The notes under the pieces: generated by a model
Seen by the model: only the letters and a program-made list of their open reading frames with translations
Told to the model about the DNA's origin: nothing
Databases searched by the model: none
Origin: Firmicutes bacterium CAG:95
Lineage (GTDB): Bacteria > Bacillota > Clostridia > Lachnospirales > Lachnospiraceae
DNA length: 64,000 nt
Reading direction: 5' to 3'
NCBI GenBank assembly: GCA_000438155.1
Contig: FR902981.1
Span: 52,817 to 116,816 of the forward strand
In this document: piece after piece, positions 1 to 8,918 of the stretch
Layout: every line of letters starts with the position of its first letter
How positions within the stretch are numbered: the first letter of the stretch is position 1
Made by a program: the position numbers and the translations under genes

Positions 1-110
1 ACCGCCTGAAAGTAAAACAGAATGACTTGCAGGAAAACTTGCAAAATTCAGTTTGCATAAGAGATATAATTCTTATTTAAGCTGAAATATAAAAGAAAGA
101 GATTGCCAAA

Positions 111-2066
111 ATGGAAACTAAGAAGAAACGAATTGAAGAGCTTGTCGGAATTTTGAATGAGGCATCTGGTGCCTACTATCAGGGGCAGGAAGAGAAAATG
201 TCAAATTATGAATGGGATGCCATGTTTGATGAACTGACGGCATTAGAACAGGAAACCGGTTATATTCTTCCGGATAGTCCGACGCAGAATACCGGAGCAG
301 AGGAAACGGGAGGAAACCGTGAACCGCATGAATTCCCTGCGCTTTCCCTTGCGAAGACCAAGCAGGTCTCCGAGTTGAAAAAGTGGGCAGAAGGGCGGGA
401 TATCTGGCTGTCATGGAAGCTGGATGGTCTGACACTGGTTCTTACCTATGATAAAGGGAAGCTTACGAAGATTGTAACCAGGGGAAACGGTGCGGTTGGA
501 AATAATATTACTTTTTTAAAAGATGCCATTAAGGGATTCCCCTTAAAGATTTCCTATCAGGGGCATATGGTTGTCCGTGGAGAAGCAACGATTTCCTATA
601 CGGATTTTGAGATGATTAATGATCTGATCGAAGATGATGATGAGAAGTATGCCAATCCGCGAAATCTTGCCTCCGGAACCTTAAGCCTGGATGATCCGCA
701 GAAGGTAAAGGAACGCTGTGTATATTTCCATGCATTCACGCTGGTTTACCGTGAAGAAGGAATCCGGTCTTTCGGAGAGCAGATGGATTATCTGGATAAG
801 GAAGGATTCCTTACAGTTGAACGGGAACGGTGCAATGAGGACAGTCTGGATGAAGTGATTGCACGTTGGACGCATAAGGTTGAGAGCGGGCAGATGGATA
901 TTCCGGTGGATGGACTGGTCATCTGTTATGATGACACCGTGTATGCTGCTACCGGATCGGTAACCGGTCATCATGCGACACGTGCCGGATTTGCGTTTAA
1001 ATGGGCGGATGTTTCTGCAACGTCAAAGCTCCGCTATGTAGAATGGTCCTGCGCTGCATCAACAATTTCTCCCGTAGCTGTTTTTGAACCGGTGCAGTTG
1101 GAGGGAACGACGGTGAGCCGTGCTTCCCTTTGTAATATCAGTGAAATGGAGAGACTTGGAATCGGAGAAGAATGCACCCTGGAAATTATTAAGGCAAATA
1201 AAATTATTCCGAAGTGCATTGCAGTAAAGGAGGCAAAAGGCTCTTTCCACATTCCGGAGACATGTCCTGTATGCGGTGCGCGGACGCAGATCCATATCAG
1301 CAATAGCGGGACGAAAACACTTCATTGTACGAATCCGGATTGTACCGCCAGGCAGGGAAAGAAATATACCAGGTTTGTAAGCAAGTCCGGAATGGATATC
1401 GATGGCTTATCAATTCAGACTATGCTGCGGTTTATGAACGAAGGATTTGTACATGAATTTGCCGACATTTATCATCTGGGACAGCATGCTGAAACAATCC
1501 GCAATATGGAGGGATTCGGAGATAAATCCTGTGAAAACCTGTTGAATGCGGTTGAAAAGAGCCGGGAAGTGAAAGCGGTGAACTTCATATATGCGCTCTG
1601 TATTCCCATGATCGGCGTCGATGCCGCCAGGAAGATCGTAGGAAGTGTGAGCTTCGGAGGATTCCTTGAGCGGATGAAGAACGGACAGGGATTTGAAGAT
1701 GTTGACGGAATCGGACCGGAAAAGTCTGGTTCTGTCATGGAGTGGTATCAGATTGCGAAGAATAAGGAAGCCCTGGAACACCTTTTGCAGGAGGTTCGTA
1801 TTATACAGGGGGAAGTTGTCAGTGCGGAAGGAGGTACCTGTGCCGGGCTTATCTTTGTAATTACCGGTGATGTACACCGGTTTAAGAACCGTGATGCATT
1901 TAAAAGCTATGTGGAGCAGCAGGGAGGAAAGGTGACCGGAAGCGTCAGCGCAAAGACAAACTTCCTTATTAATAATGATTCTGAGTCCTCTTCAGGCAAG
2001 AACAGGAAAGCCAAAGAACTGGGCATTCCGATTCTGACCGAGGATGAGTTCATAGAAAGGTTCTGA
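111..2066 (+). CDS. ligA: NAD-dependent DNA ligase (LigA family, divergent)
   Basis: This 651-residue protein is close to the usual LigA length (about 670). The adenylation site is WKLDGL with the lysine at about residue 103. A four-cysteine zinc finger (CPVCG then HCTNPDC) lies near residue 390, helix-hairpin-helix repeats follow, and a BRCT-like end contains VITGDVHRF. It joins 5'-phosphate and 3'-OH ends using NAD+ in replication and repair. The motif normally read TRGDGxxGEDVT is here TRGNGAVGNNIT, so two conserved acidic positions are changed; this may be a paralogue beside a canonical LigA elsewhere. A TATAAT box at 65-70 is a possible -10 element. The Shine-Dalgarno is a weak AAAGAAAGAG. 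It is first in a same-strand series with metA and bsh, though the gaps argue for separate promoters. Confidence 0.88.
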   Translation: METKKKRIEELVGILNEASGAYYQGQEEKMSNYEWDAMFDELTALEQETGYILPDSPTQNTGAEETGGNREPHEFPALSLAKTKQVSELKKWAEGRDIWLSWKLDGLTLVLTYDKGKLTKIVTRGNGAVGNNITFLKDAIKGFPLKISYQGHMVVRGEATISYTDFEMINDLIEDDDEKYANPRNLASGTLSLDDPQKVKERCVYFHAFTLVYREEGIRSFGEQMDYLDKEGFLTVERERCNEDSLDEVIARWTHKVESGQMDIPVDGLVICYDDTVYAATGSVTGHHATRAGFAFKWADVSATSKLRYVEWSCAASTISPVAVFEPVQLEGTTVSRASLCNISEMERLGIGEECTLEIIKANKIIPKCIAVKEAKGSFHIPETCPVCGARTQIHISNSGTKTLHCTNPDCTARQGKKYTRFVSKSGMDIDGLSIQTMLRFMNEGFVHEFADIYHLGQHAETIRNMEGFGDKSCENLLNAVEKSREVKAVNFIYALCIPMIGVDAARKIVGSVSFGGFLERMKNGQGFEDVDGIGPEKSGSVMEWYQIAKNKEALEHLLQEVRIIQGEVVSAEGGTCAGLIFVITGDVHRFKNRDAFKSYVEQQGGKVTGSVSAKTNFLINNDSESSSGKNRKAKELGIPILTEDEFIERF

Positions 2067-2219
2067 AGGTATTTATCTACTGATAAACTGCCAAAGGAGA
2101 TCTACTGATAAACTGCGCCAAAGCAGAGGTTGTCAAAAGAAGAGAAAAGGACTATGATTAATAGTATCGCATGTCAGAGGTAATGACAGCCAATATAACA
2201 GGGAAAGGAAATATGTACA
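2067..2219 (+). other. metA leader with a short tandem duplication
   Basis: The 16-base sequence ATCTACTGATAAACTG occurs exactly twice, at 2075-2090 and 2100-2115, followed each time by a CCAAAG-like stretch, giving a 25-base period. A small hairpin TGTCA/TGACA lies near 2172-2188. I looked for a SAM riboswitch or T-box and do not see the conserved core or a terminator. Function is unknown. Confidence 0.5.
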
Positions 2220-3125
2220 ATGCCGATTAAAGTACAGAACGCATTACCTGCAAAAGAAATTTTGGAAAATGAGAATATATTTGTTATGGATGAAAATCGT
2301 GCCATGCATCAGGATATTCGTCCCTTAAAGGTCTGCATTCTGAACCTCATGCCAGTGAAGCAGGATACCGAATTGCAGCTGTTACGGGCACTGTCCAATA
2401 CACCGCTGCATGTGGAAGTGACGTTTATGAAGATGAACAGTCATATTTCCCTGAATACGCCGATCCAGCATTTGAATCGCTTTTATAATACCTTTGATGA
2501 ACTAAAGAATAAAAAATATGATGGTATGATTATTACAGGGGCACCAGTGGAGCAGATTCCGTTTGAAGAAGTAGATTACTGGCCGGAGCTGTGCGAAATT
2601 ATGGACTGGGCGAAGACGCATGTAACGTCGACCTTTCATATCTGCTGGGGAGCGCAGGCCGGTCTGTATTATCATTATGGATTAAAGAAGGTATTGCTGC
2701 CTAAGAAATTATTCGGGGTATACCATCATAAGGTGATGAACCGCAAGAATCCGCTTGTTCGTGGATTTGATGATTATTTCCTGATTCCACACAGCCGTCA
2801 TACGGCAGTTCTTTCCGAAGATATTCATCAGTGTAAGGAACTGACGGTTCTTGCAGAGTCCGAGGAAGCCGGTGTTCTGCTTTGCATGAGTGAAGGCGGT
2901 AAGGAGATTTATGTCATGGGTCACCCGGAGTATGACCGTTATACACTGCACAAGGAATATGTGCGTGACAAGGAAAAGGGGCTTCCGATTGATGTGCCGA
3001 AGAATTATTATCCGGAGGATGATGATACGCAGAAACCCTGCCTGGAATGGCGTGCACACTGCAACATTTTGTATTCGAACTGGCTTAATTATTTTGTATA
3101 TCAGATTACACCGTACGAATTATAA
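2220..3125 (+). CDS. metAA: Homoserine O-acetyltransferase (MetA family)
   Basis: The 301-residue protein is a full-length member of the MetA family, which acylates L-homoserine as the first committed step of methionine synthesis. The nucleophile is Cys142 in [10 protein letters not shown], and the GHPEYDR motif supplies His235 and Glu237. Residue 111 is glutamate (GAPVEQ). In the family, Glu at 111 goes with acetyl-CoA and Gly with succinyl-CoA, so an acetyltransferase is predicted despite the common name homoserine O-succinyltransferase. The ATG at 2220 is preceded by GGGAAAGGAAA; an earlier ATG at 2213 opens only a few codons. A hairpin terminator follows directly. Confidence 0.93.
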   Translation: MPIKVQNALPAKEILENENIFVMDENRAMHQDIRPLKVCILNLMPVKQDTELQLLRALSNTPLHVEVTFMKMNSHISLNTPIQHLNRFYNTFDELKNKKYDGMIITGAPVEQIPFEEVDYWPELCEIMDWAKTHVTSTFHICWGAQAGLYYHYGLKKVLLPKKLFGVYHHKVMNRKNPLVRGFDDYFLIPHSRHTAVLSEDIHQCKELTVLAESEEAGVLLCMSEGGKEIYVMGHPEYDRYTLHKEYVRDKEKGLPIDVPKNYYPEDDDTQKPCLEWRAHCNILYSNWLNYFVYQITPYEL

Positions 3126-3136
3126 TAACATCAGTG

Positions 3137-3174
3137 AGCAGAATATCTAAGAGAAGAGGTATTCTGCTTTCTTA
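3137..3174 (+). terminator. Intrinsic terminator after metA
   Basis: An 11-bp stem AGCAGAATATC (3137-3147) pairs with GGTATTCTGCT (3158-3168), with one G-T pair, and is followed by a T-rich run. Confidence 0.75.
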
Positions 3175-3204
3175 ATTAAAAAAGATAAAGACTGTTTAAA
3201 GAGC

Positions 3205-3219
3205 TTTGGTATTACCAAA
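3205..3219 (+). promoter_or_regulatory. Palindrome upstream of the bile salt hydrolase start
   Basis: TTTGGTATTACCAAA is a perfect 7+1+7 inverted repeat ending just before the AAGGAGGG ribosome site of the next gene. It could be an operator or an RNA hairpin that controls ribosome access. No regulator is identified. Confidence 0.45.
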
Positions 3220-3234
3220 AAGGAGGGACCGATC

Positions 3235-4209
3235 ATGTGTACAGCAGCAACTTATAAAACAAAAGACTTTTATATGGGAAGAACTCTGGATTATGAATTT
3301 TCCTATGGAGAACAGATCACGATTACGCCAAGGAAATATCCGTTTGCATTCCGGCATGACGGAATGCCTGATACACACTATGCGATCATTGGAATGGCAC
3401 ATGTGGCAGAAGGGTATCCGCTTTATTATGATGCGGTGAATGAAAAGGGACTCGGTATGGCCGGACTTAACTTCGTAGGAAATGCGGTCTATGCAGAGGT
3501 TCAGGATGGAAAGAATAATATAGCACAGTTTGAATTTATTCCGTGGATTTTAAGCCGGTGTGCAGATCTGAAGGAAGCAAAAGAAACACTTGCTGACATG
3601 AATCTTGTGGGAACTCCGTTCAGTGAGCAGTTCCCTACAGCACAGCTTCACTGGATTATAGCAGATGCGACGGGAGCCGTTGTGGTTGAATCTGTGAGAG
3701 ACGGTCTGAAGGTATATGATAATCCGGTTGGAGTGCTTACGAATAATCCACCTTTTGAAATGCAGATTTTTAATCTGAATAATTACATGCATCTTTCGGA
3801 AAAACAACCGGAGAATCATTTTGCAAAGGAGGTTCCGCTGCAGGCCTACAGCAGAGGTATGGGAGCATTGGGAATGCCGGGGGATCTGTCATCCATGTCC
3901 CGGTTTGTACGTGTGGCGTATACAAGAATGCATGCAGTATCTGGAAAGGGAGAGGAGGACAGTGTCGGACAGTTCTTTCATATTCTGGGATCGGTAGAAC
4001 AACAGAGGGGGTGCTGTGAGGTGACGGACGGAAAATATGAAATCACGATCTATACCTCCTGCATGAATGCTTCCAGGGGAATTTATTATTACACCACTTA
4101 CCAGAATCATCAGATTACGGCAGTGGACATGCACAGGGAAGATCTGGACGCAGAAGAATTGATCTGTTATCCGATGAAAGATGAAGAAACGTTTGTATAT
4201 CAGAATTAA
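3235..4209 (+). CDS. bsh: Bile salt hydrolase / choloylglycine hydrolase family
   Basis: This 324-residue protein belongs to the linear amide C-N hydrolase (Ntn) family. It would cleave the glycine or taurine amide of conjugated bile salts. Cys2 becomes the N-terminal nucleophile after Met removal (MCTAATY). Matching active-site positions are Arg16 and Asp19 (GRTLDYE), Asn79 (GLNF), the LTNNP asparagine near 171, and Arg223 (SSMSRFVR). The segment MGALGMPGDLSSMSRF is typical of bile salt hydrolases rather than penicillin V acylases. No signal peptide is seen, so it is cytoplasmic. The strong AAAGGAGGG site fixes the start. It ends at a perfect bidirectional terminator shared with the facing regulator gene. 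Confidence 0.92.
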   Translation: MCTAATYKTKDFYMGRTLDYEFSYGEQITITPRKYPFAFRHDGMPDTHYAIIGMAHVAEGYPLYYDAVNEKGLGMAGLNFVGNAVYAEVQDGKNNIAQFEFIPWILSRCADLKEAKETLADMNLVGTPFSEQFPTAQLHWIIADATGAVVVESVRDGLKVYDNPVGVLTNNPPFEMQIFNLNNYMHLSEKQPENHFAKEVPLQAYSRGMGALGMPGDLSSMSRFVRVAYTRMHAVSGKGEEDSVGQFFHILGSVEQQRGCCEVTDGKYEITIYTSCMNASRGIYYYTTYQNHQITAVDMHREDLDAEELICYPMKDEETFVYQN

Positions 4210-4245
4210 TCGAATCCCTTGAGAAATATAATAAATAAGAATGTT

Positions 4246-4273
4246 AAAAACCGTGGCGGGAGCCACGGTTTTT
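4246..4273. terminator. Bidirectional intrinsic terminator
   Basis: AAAAACCGTGGC (4246-4257), a GGGA loop and GCCACGGTTTTT (4262-4273) form a perfect 12-bp stem with A and T tracts on both sides. It separates the convergent bsh and XRE genes and overlaps the stop codon of the latter. Confidence 0.92.
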
Positions 4274-4747
4274 CTAATCACGCTTTTCATCAGGTACATG
4301 CGGACGTTTGTGGGATTTTAATTTCATAAAGTCCAGAATGTCTTCTTTGTCACGCAGATCCAGTAACTGAAAATAATATAAGAGCAGACGTTCATCACGA
4401 TTGAGGTATTTCAATTTGTTACGAATTTGTGGATCGTTGGTATATTCAACAAATGCCTCGATTTCATCAGGACAATTCATGTTCGTTGGTTGTATGGTTC
4501 GTGCAAAATCCATATTAATATTATAGGTGACTACTAAATTTAAAAGGTTCTCCACCGGAATTCCATATAATTTGGCAAGATTGTACAGGGAATTAACAGG
4601 TGGAGTGATCCGCCCGGTTTCGTAATGTGAGTATGTCTGACGCGTAATGTTTAAGTGCGATGCAACAAACTCCTGGGAATAGTTGCAGGATTTACGCAGT
4701 TCTTTCAGATATTGTTCTAATGTTCGGTTTTTATTTCCTGTGATCAT
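4274..4747 (-). CDS. XRE-family transcriptional regulator
   Basis: The 157-residue protein starts with a Cro/C1-type helix-turn-helix (about residues 8-65: EQYLKELRKSCNYSQEFVA, then TRQTYSHYETGR). A longer open frame upstream exists, but the ATG at 4747 is preceded by AAAGGAAAG at good spacing, and upstream sequence is not protein-like. The rest is an acidic helical region of unknown role ending in a basic tail. It diverges from the polysaccharide phosphoregulation genes starting at 5077, so it may regulate them; that is inference from position. Confidence 0.82.
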   Translation of the reverse strand: MITGNKNRTLEQYLKELRKSCNYSQEFVASHLNITRQTYSHYETGRITPPVNSLYNLAKLYGIPVENLLNLVVTYNINMDFARTIQPTNMNCPDEIEAFVEYTNDPQIRNKLKYLNRDERLLLYYFQLLDLRDKEDILDFMKLKSHKRPHVPDEKRD

Positions 4748-5076
4748 CCACTTTCCTTTCTGTAGATTTCTGCCGGCCCATCGGGGCTCAATGTTATGAT
4801 ATGTATAGATTCCAAACCTCTTGATCTCTATAGTATCCGAAAATGCCCCTCTAAAACATACAAAAAGCACAATAAATATCAAGAAAAAAGAAAATGCACT
4901 ATAAAAAGTGTATAAATTTTCGTGAGAGGATAAAATTGAACATAATTTATAAGATTTTATCGTAATAGAATTTATTTTCATGCAAAATATGTCTTGAAAA
5001 TATATTATTAATAGCATAATACATTATGGAAAGATATTAAAAATAGTATACATATAAAAGGGAAAAGGATGAAAAT
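4748..5076 (+). promoter_or_regulatory. AT-rich divergent intergenic region with a likely cps promoter
   Basis: This 329-bp region has no gene. A candidate sigma-A promoter for the polysaccharide module is TTGAAA (4994-4999), a 17-bp spacer and TAATAC (5017-5022). The ribosome site GGGAAAAGG precedes the ATG at 5077. I found no clear promoter for the XRE gene on the other strand. Confidence 0.45.
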
Positions 5077-5799
5077 ATGGATCTGATTGATATTCATTGC
5101 CATATTTTGCCTGGGGCTGATGATGGATCCAAGTCTATGGAGGAAAGTCTTGCAATGTTACGGATTGCACAGCAAAATGCTATCCGTACTATCATTGTGA
5201 CACCACATAATAAACCTGGACGACACAATATTCACATCCCCAGTATGAATGTCTATATTAAACAACTACAGGAGCAGATGGGCAGAGCCGGATTGTCAAT
5301 TGAACTAATCGGAGGAAATGAGCTCTATTATCGTATGGAACTTGCACAGGAGCTGCATGGCGGCGTGGCAAGGACGATGGCGGATTCCAGATATGTACTT
5401 TTGGAATTTGGACCAATGGATGATTACGATTATCTGCGTAATGGTGTCTATGACCTTTTGTCTGAAGGTTATTTCCCGATTATAGCACATGTGGAGCGAT
5501 ATCAGTGCCTGGCAGATCATGTTGAACGTATCAAAGATCTGACAGGAATGGGCGCGTATATTCAGGTGAATGCCGGAAGTGTAATGGGTAATGTGGGGTT
5601 TGGAATGAAGAGCTTTACACGAAAGCTGTTAAAGCAGGAGCTGGTACATTTTGTGGCAACAGATGCACATGACACGAAGAAACGGGCACCGGAATTAAAG
5701 AAATGTGCGGATTATATTGTTCACAAATATGGGAATCAATATGCTGAGGATATTTTTGTGAATAATCCGGAACATGTTATACGAAATGAGATTCTCTGA
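5077..5799 (+). CDS. PHP-family tyrosine-protein phosphatase (CpsB/YwqE type)
   Basis: This 240-residue cytoplasmic phosphatase begins with the metal-binding DIHCHILPGADDG motif of the PHP superfamily. Further metal ligands are in TPHNK, the GGNELYY segment, AHVERY and ATDAHD. Members remove phosphate from the tyrosine cluster of the partner BY-kinase and so tune the assembly of capsular or exopolysaccharide. The length matches CpsB/CapC/YwqE proteins. It is followed 47 bp downstream by the Wzz-like gene and then the kinase, the standard order of this module. Confidence 0.9.
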   Translation: MDLIDIHCHILPGADDGSKSMEESLAMLRIAQQNAIRTIIVTPHNKPGRHNIHIPSMNVYIKQLQEQMGRAGLSIELIGGNELYYRMELAQELHGGVARTMADSRYVLLEFGPMDDYDYLRNGVYDLLSEGYFPIIAHVERYQCLADHVERIKDLTGMGAYIQVNAGSVMGNVGFGMKSFTRKLLKQELVHFVATDAHDTKKRAPELKKCADYIVHKYGNQYAEDIFVNNPEHVIRNEIL

Positions 5800-5846
5800 T
5801 GAATCCTGTCAGATGATTAATGTGAGAAATTACCAAGGAGAACTTC

Positions 5847-6581
5847 ATGGAAAATCAAAATGAACGTGATGAAATAGAAATTGATCTTGTGGAGTTGTTT
5901 TATGTCCTGTGGGGACATGTGTGGCTGATCTTAAGTATCGGTCTTTTTTGTGCGCTCAGCTGTTTTGCTCTAAGCAAGTTCGTAATTGCTCCGACGTATA
6001 AGTCTACAACCAAAATATATATTTTAAATAAGAGCGACAGTTCTTCTGTTACCTACAGTGACGTGCAGATGGGGACACAGCTTACGAAGGATTATACGGA
6101 GCTGATCAACAGCCGTTATGTATTGGAGGCTGTGATTCAGGAGCTTGGTTTAAATATGGAATACAAAGATCTGCTTAAGAAGATCGATGTAACAACGCCG
6201 AGTGATACGCGAATCGTTTCGATTACCGTAGAGGATCACGATCCGGTGCAGGCAATGAATATAGCGAATTCTGTAAGAGAAAATGCAAGCACCCATATTC
6301 AGAATGTTATGGACATTGACGCAGTTAATGTAGCAGAGACGGCCAATATGCCAACCGAAAAGGCATCCCCGGGCTGCTCAAAATGGGCACTTATCGGAGG
6401 ACTGCTTGGATGTCTTGGAATCAGTGCAATAATTCTGATTCGTTATCTCATGGATGATACGATCAAGTCGTCGGATGATATTGAGAAGTATCTGGGCTTA
6501 AGCACACTGGCACTGATTCCCATGAAGGAAGATGAGGTCAATTCCAAAAAGAAAAAGAAGAAGCATAAACAGAGTAAGTAA
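5847..6581 (+). CDS. Wzz/CapA-type polysaccharide chain-length and kinase-activator protein
   Basis: The 244-residue membrane protein has a Wzz domain with a first transmembrane helix at about residues 25-48 and a second at about 178-200, with the region between outside the cell. The short cytoplasmic tail is very lysine-rich (KKKKKKHKQSK). In Gram-positive systems this protein activates the separate cytoplasmic BY-kinase and influences polymer length. The start has AAGGAG just upstream. It lies between phosphatase and kinase genes, supporting the assignment. Confidence 0.88.
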   Translation: MENQNERDEIEIDLVELFYVLWGHVWLILSIGLFCALSCFALSKFVIAPTYKSTTKIYILNKSDSSSVTYSDVQMGTQLTKDYTELINSRYVLEAVIQELGLNMEYKDLLKKIDVTTPSDTRIVSITVEDHDPVQAMNIANSVRENASTHIQNVMDIDAVNVAETANMPTEKASPGCSKWALIGGLLGCLGISAIILIRYLMDDTIKSSDDIEKYLGLSTLALIPMKEDEVNSKKKKKKHKQSK

Positions 6582-6662
6582 GGTGTTAAGGAATAACGGG
6601 ATGATCCCGGATGGGATCACGAAGGAAACATAGAGAAGCACGGGAAGATAAGGAGAATGACC

Positions 6663-7577
6663 ATGGATGAGTTAACCATGCAGCATGTATCTTTACGATT
6701 TGATAAATCTGAGGATTACCGGATTAAAGAAGCATTCAAAACATTGCGCACCAACATTGAATTCAGCGGTGCAGACTTAAAGGTAATCGCCGTAACCAGC
6801 TGTACTCCGAATGAAGGAAAAAGCTCGGTTGCCATGGAACTTGCCAAAGCTTTTGCAGAGGCAGGAAAACGGACACTGCTTATCGATGCCGATATGCGTA
6901 AGTCTGTATTAGTAGGGAGATACAAAACAGGTGCAGTGCGCCTGGGTTTGACTCACATTCTGGTGGGACGGGAGAAACTGAGTGATGTGATCTGTAAAAC
7001 AAACTTCCCCAAGTTGTACATGATTTTTGCAGGCCCCGTTCCACCTAACCCCAGTGAGCTTCTTGGCGGAGAAAATTTTGAACGCCTGATTAATAAAGCA
7101 AAGCAGCTGTTTGATTATGTGATTGTGGATACTCCACCGCTTGGGAGTGTAATTGATGCAGCAGTTGCTGCCAAGAAGTGTGATGGAACCATTCTTGTTA
7201 TTGAGAACAATGCGATCAGTTATAAATTTGCACAAAATGTAAAAGCACAGCTTGACAAGACAGAAAGCCGTATCCTGGGTGTCGTTCTTAACAAGGTGGA
7301 TATGAGTACGAAGAGCTATGGTCATTATGGTAAATACTATGGCAAATATTATGGAAAATATTACGGACAATACGGAAATGAAGGCGGACATGCGAAGACA
7401 ACAGATCTGAGCAGGCAGGGAGCGGAAGAAGCCGGAGCAGAAGCAGGAATGCGTGCTTCAAGAAAATTAACCGAGAAGCGTCCGATGGATTCGACAGTAG
7501 AAGAAAGTGCAGAATCGGATCTGAATCTGGATGAGATGCTGGATAGAGGTTCTGACTTAGAAGAGATAAATTTGTAG
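6663..7577 (+). CDS. Tyrosine-protein kinase (BY-kinase, CpsD/EpsB type)
   Basis: The 304-residue kinase has a Walker A motif CTPNEGKSS (about 47-55), Walker A' LLIDADMR (72-79) and Walker B YVIVDTPP. A tyrosine cluster of nine Tyr residues with Gly/Lys spacing lies at about 217-235. In most BY-kinases the cluster is at the extreme C-terminus; here about 65 acidic residues follow it. An ATG at 6657 is in frame, but AAGGAG at 6650-6655 leaves a proper 7-base gap only for the ATG at 6663. The protein autophosphorylates and, with the preceding activator and phosphatase, controls surface-polysaccharide assembly. Confidence 0.9.
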   Translation: MDELTMQHVSLRFDKSEDYRIKEAFKTLRTNIEFSGADLKVIAVTSCTPNEGKSSVAMELAKAFAEAGKRTLLIDADMRKSVLVGRYKTGAVRLGLTHILVGREKLSDVICKTNFPKLYMIFAGPVPPNPSELLGGENFERLINKAKQLFDYVIVDTPPLGSVIDAAVAAKKCDGTILVIENNAISYKFAQNVKAQLDKTESRILGVVLNKVDMSTKSYGHYGKYYGKYYGKYYGQYGNEGGHAKTTDLSRQGAEEAGAEAGMRASRKLTEKRPMDSTVEESAESDLNLDEMLDRGSDLEEINL

Positions 7578-7662
7578 TCTGAACTGATTTGAAAAGATGC
7601 GCGAACAGTATATGCTGTCGGAAAAATTACAGCCGGAATAAATGTGACAGAGGAATAAAAGT

Positions 7663-8556
7663 ATGAAAGACAGTGGAAAATGGGCAGTTGTTTTTACCGT
7701 TTTAAATATCATATTGATTACCGTTTGTGTGGTGCTGCTGCTTAATAAGGACAGGAAACCGCCGGTAATTTCTTTTTCCGGAAATGACCTGATTTATTAC
7801 AGTGGCATTGACAATGAGAAGCTTCTGCAGGGAGTGGGCGCTGTAGATGCCAAGGACGGAGATGTCACAGACCGGATCGTAGTAGAAAAGATTGTTCAGA
7901 ATAAGAATGAAAACCGAGCCATTGTTTATTATGCGGTAACGGATCTTGACGGAAATGCGGCGAAAGCATCCAGAGTGTTTGAAGCAGTAAACGAAGCTAC
8001 CGGAGATGCTATGAAGGATATCGGAATGGCAGGATTTGACGGAGACATGGATGGATCGCTTCCGGGTGAGCCGGAGACTTTGGAACCTGCAGATGCACAG
8101 GAAGAAGAACTACAGGCCACAGCAAATGCAGAAGATACGTCGGAAGAGGATACAGAAGCTGAAAGTTCTCCTTCCGTATCACCGACACCGGATATAGAGG
8201 AACAACGCCGTAAAGAGCAGGAAGAGGCGGACCGGAAGGCACAGGAAGAGGAAGAGCAAAGACAACAGGAAGAAGCGAGGAGACGGCAGGAGGAGGAAGC
8301 TGCTGCCAAGGCCGGAAATCCGAAAATTATCTTAAAGAGTACTACCGTAAATGCGACCGCCGGGCAGCTTCCGGCATGGATTGATGCGGTTGGGAGCTTT
8401 CAGGATGATAAGGATGGATATGAGACGTTATTTAAGAATCTGAAGGCGTCCAAATATGATGTCAATGCCAGGGGAGATCATGCCGTAACGCTGACGACGA
8501 CAGACTCTGATGGGAATGTGTCGGATCCGGTGAGTGTGACGGTGCATGTGAAGTGA
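7663..8556 (+). CDS. Membrane-anchored protein with two DUF5011-like Ig domains
   Basis: The 297-residue protein has one N-terminal membrane helix (about 7-28) without a lipobox, so it is probably anchored with its bulk outside. Residues about 35-110 resemble DUF5011-type bacterial Ig domains (VDAKDGDVTDRIVV, then YYAVTDLDGNAAK). A long Glu/Gln/Arg-rich helical linker (about 180-215) leads to a second such domain ending in VTVHVK. I do not recognise a specific function. Its place after the tyrosine kinase and before an LCP protein suggests a cell-envelope role. Confidence 0.7.
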   Translation: MKDSGKWAVVFTVLNIILITVCVVLLLNKDRKPPVISFSGNDLIYYSGIDNEKLLQGVGAVDAKDGDVTDRIVVEKIVQNKNENRAIVYYAVTDLDGNAAKASRVFEAVNEATGDAMKDIGMAGFDGDMDGSLPGEPETLEPADAQEEELQATANAEDTSEEDTEAESSPSVSPTPDIEEQRRKEQEEADRKAQEEEEQRQQEEARRRQEEEAAAKAGNPKIILKSTTVNATAGQLPAWIDAVGSFQDDKDGYETLFKNLKASKYDVNARGDHAVTLTTTDSDGNVSDPVSVTVHVK

Positions 8557-8587
8557 TTGATTGGACGGATATTGAGTGCCGGACGGA

Positions 8588-8773
8588 CGCTCAACCGACG
8601 GAATATCAACGCAGACACGCGGCGTTTCCTACTCGGCTCGTGCGTCGATTAACCGGCAGTCGCGCAAACTCGTCCTCCGGACTCAGACAGTGCGTTTGGT
8701 GCCGGTAACTGGCACAAGCCTCCTGACGGAAGCCTTGCGAAAGGTCTGCTTGTGATATTTCGTCGGTAGAGCT
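8588..8773. repeat. Long imperfect palindrome in a 362-bp gene-free gap
   Basis: The gap 8557-8918 holds no gene. A left arm at about 8588-8609 (CGCTCAACCGACGGAATATC) pairs with a right arm at about 8750-8773 (containing GATATTTCGTCGGTAGAGCT) with few mismatches. Pairing continues inward through GCAGAC/GTCTGC. Inner hairpins include CCGGCA/TGCCGG and GTCC-TCC-GGAC. This looks like a structured repeat element or RNA. No terminator T-run follows. The last 140 bases before the LCP gene show nothing clear apart from its ribosome site. Confidence 0.55.
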
Positions 8774-8918
8774 GAGTGTGGAAGAATGGACTTAATGGAA
8801 GAAAAAATGCCAGTTGAAGAATAATAGTTAGTGGATAGCAATTAATGAATAACAGAATGGATCCTTGGATGATGAGTAAGAACATAAGAGTTCATCCGGG
8901 ATAAAAGGGTAAAAAGTA

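Noticed and set aside
2067..2219. SAM riboswitch or T-box before metA
   Set aside because: No riboswitch core, no T-box sequence and no terminator/antiterminator pair; only a 16-base duplication and a small hairpin.
4748..5017. N-terminal membrane extension of the XRE regulator
   Set aside because: The hydrophobic upstream residues come from AT-rich intergenic DNA; the ATG at 4747 has a strong ribosome site.
7929..8309. Ser/Cys-rich minus-strand frame
   Set aside because: It is the antisense image of the Glu-rich linker in the DUF5011-like protein, with no ribosome site.
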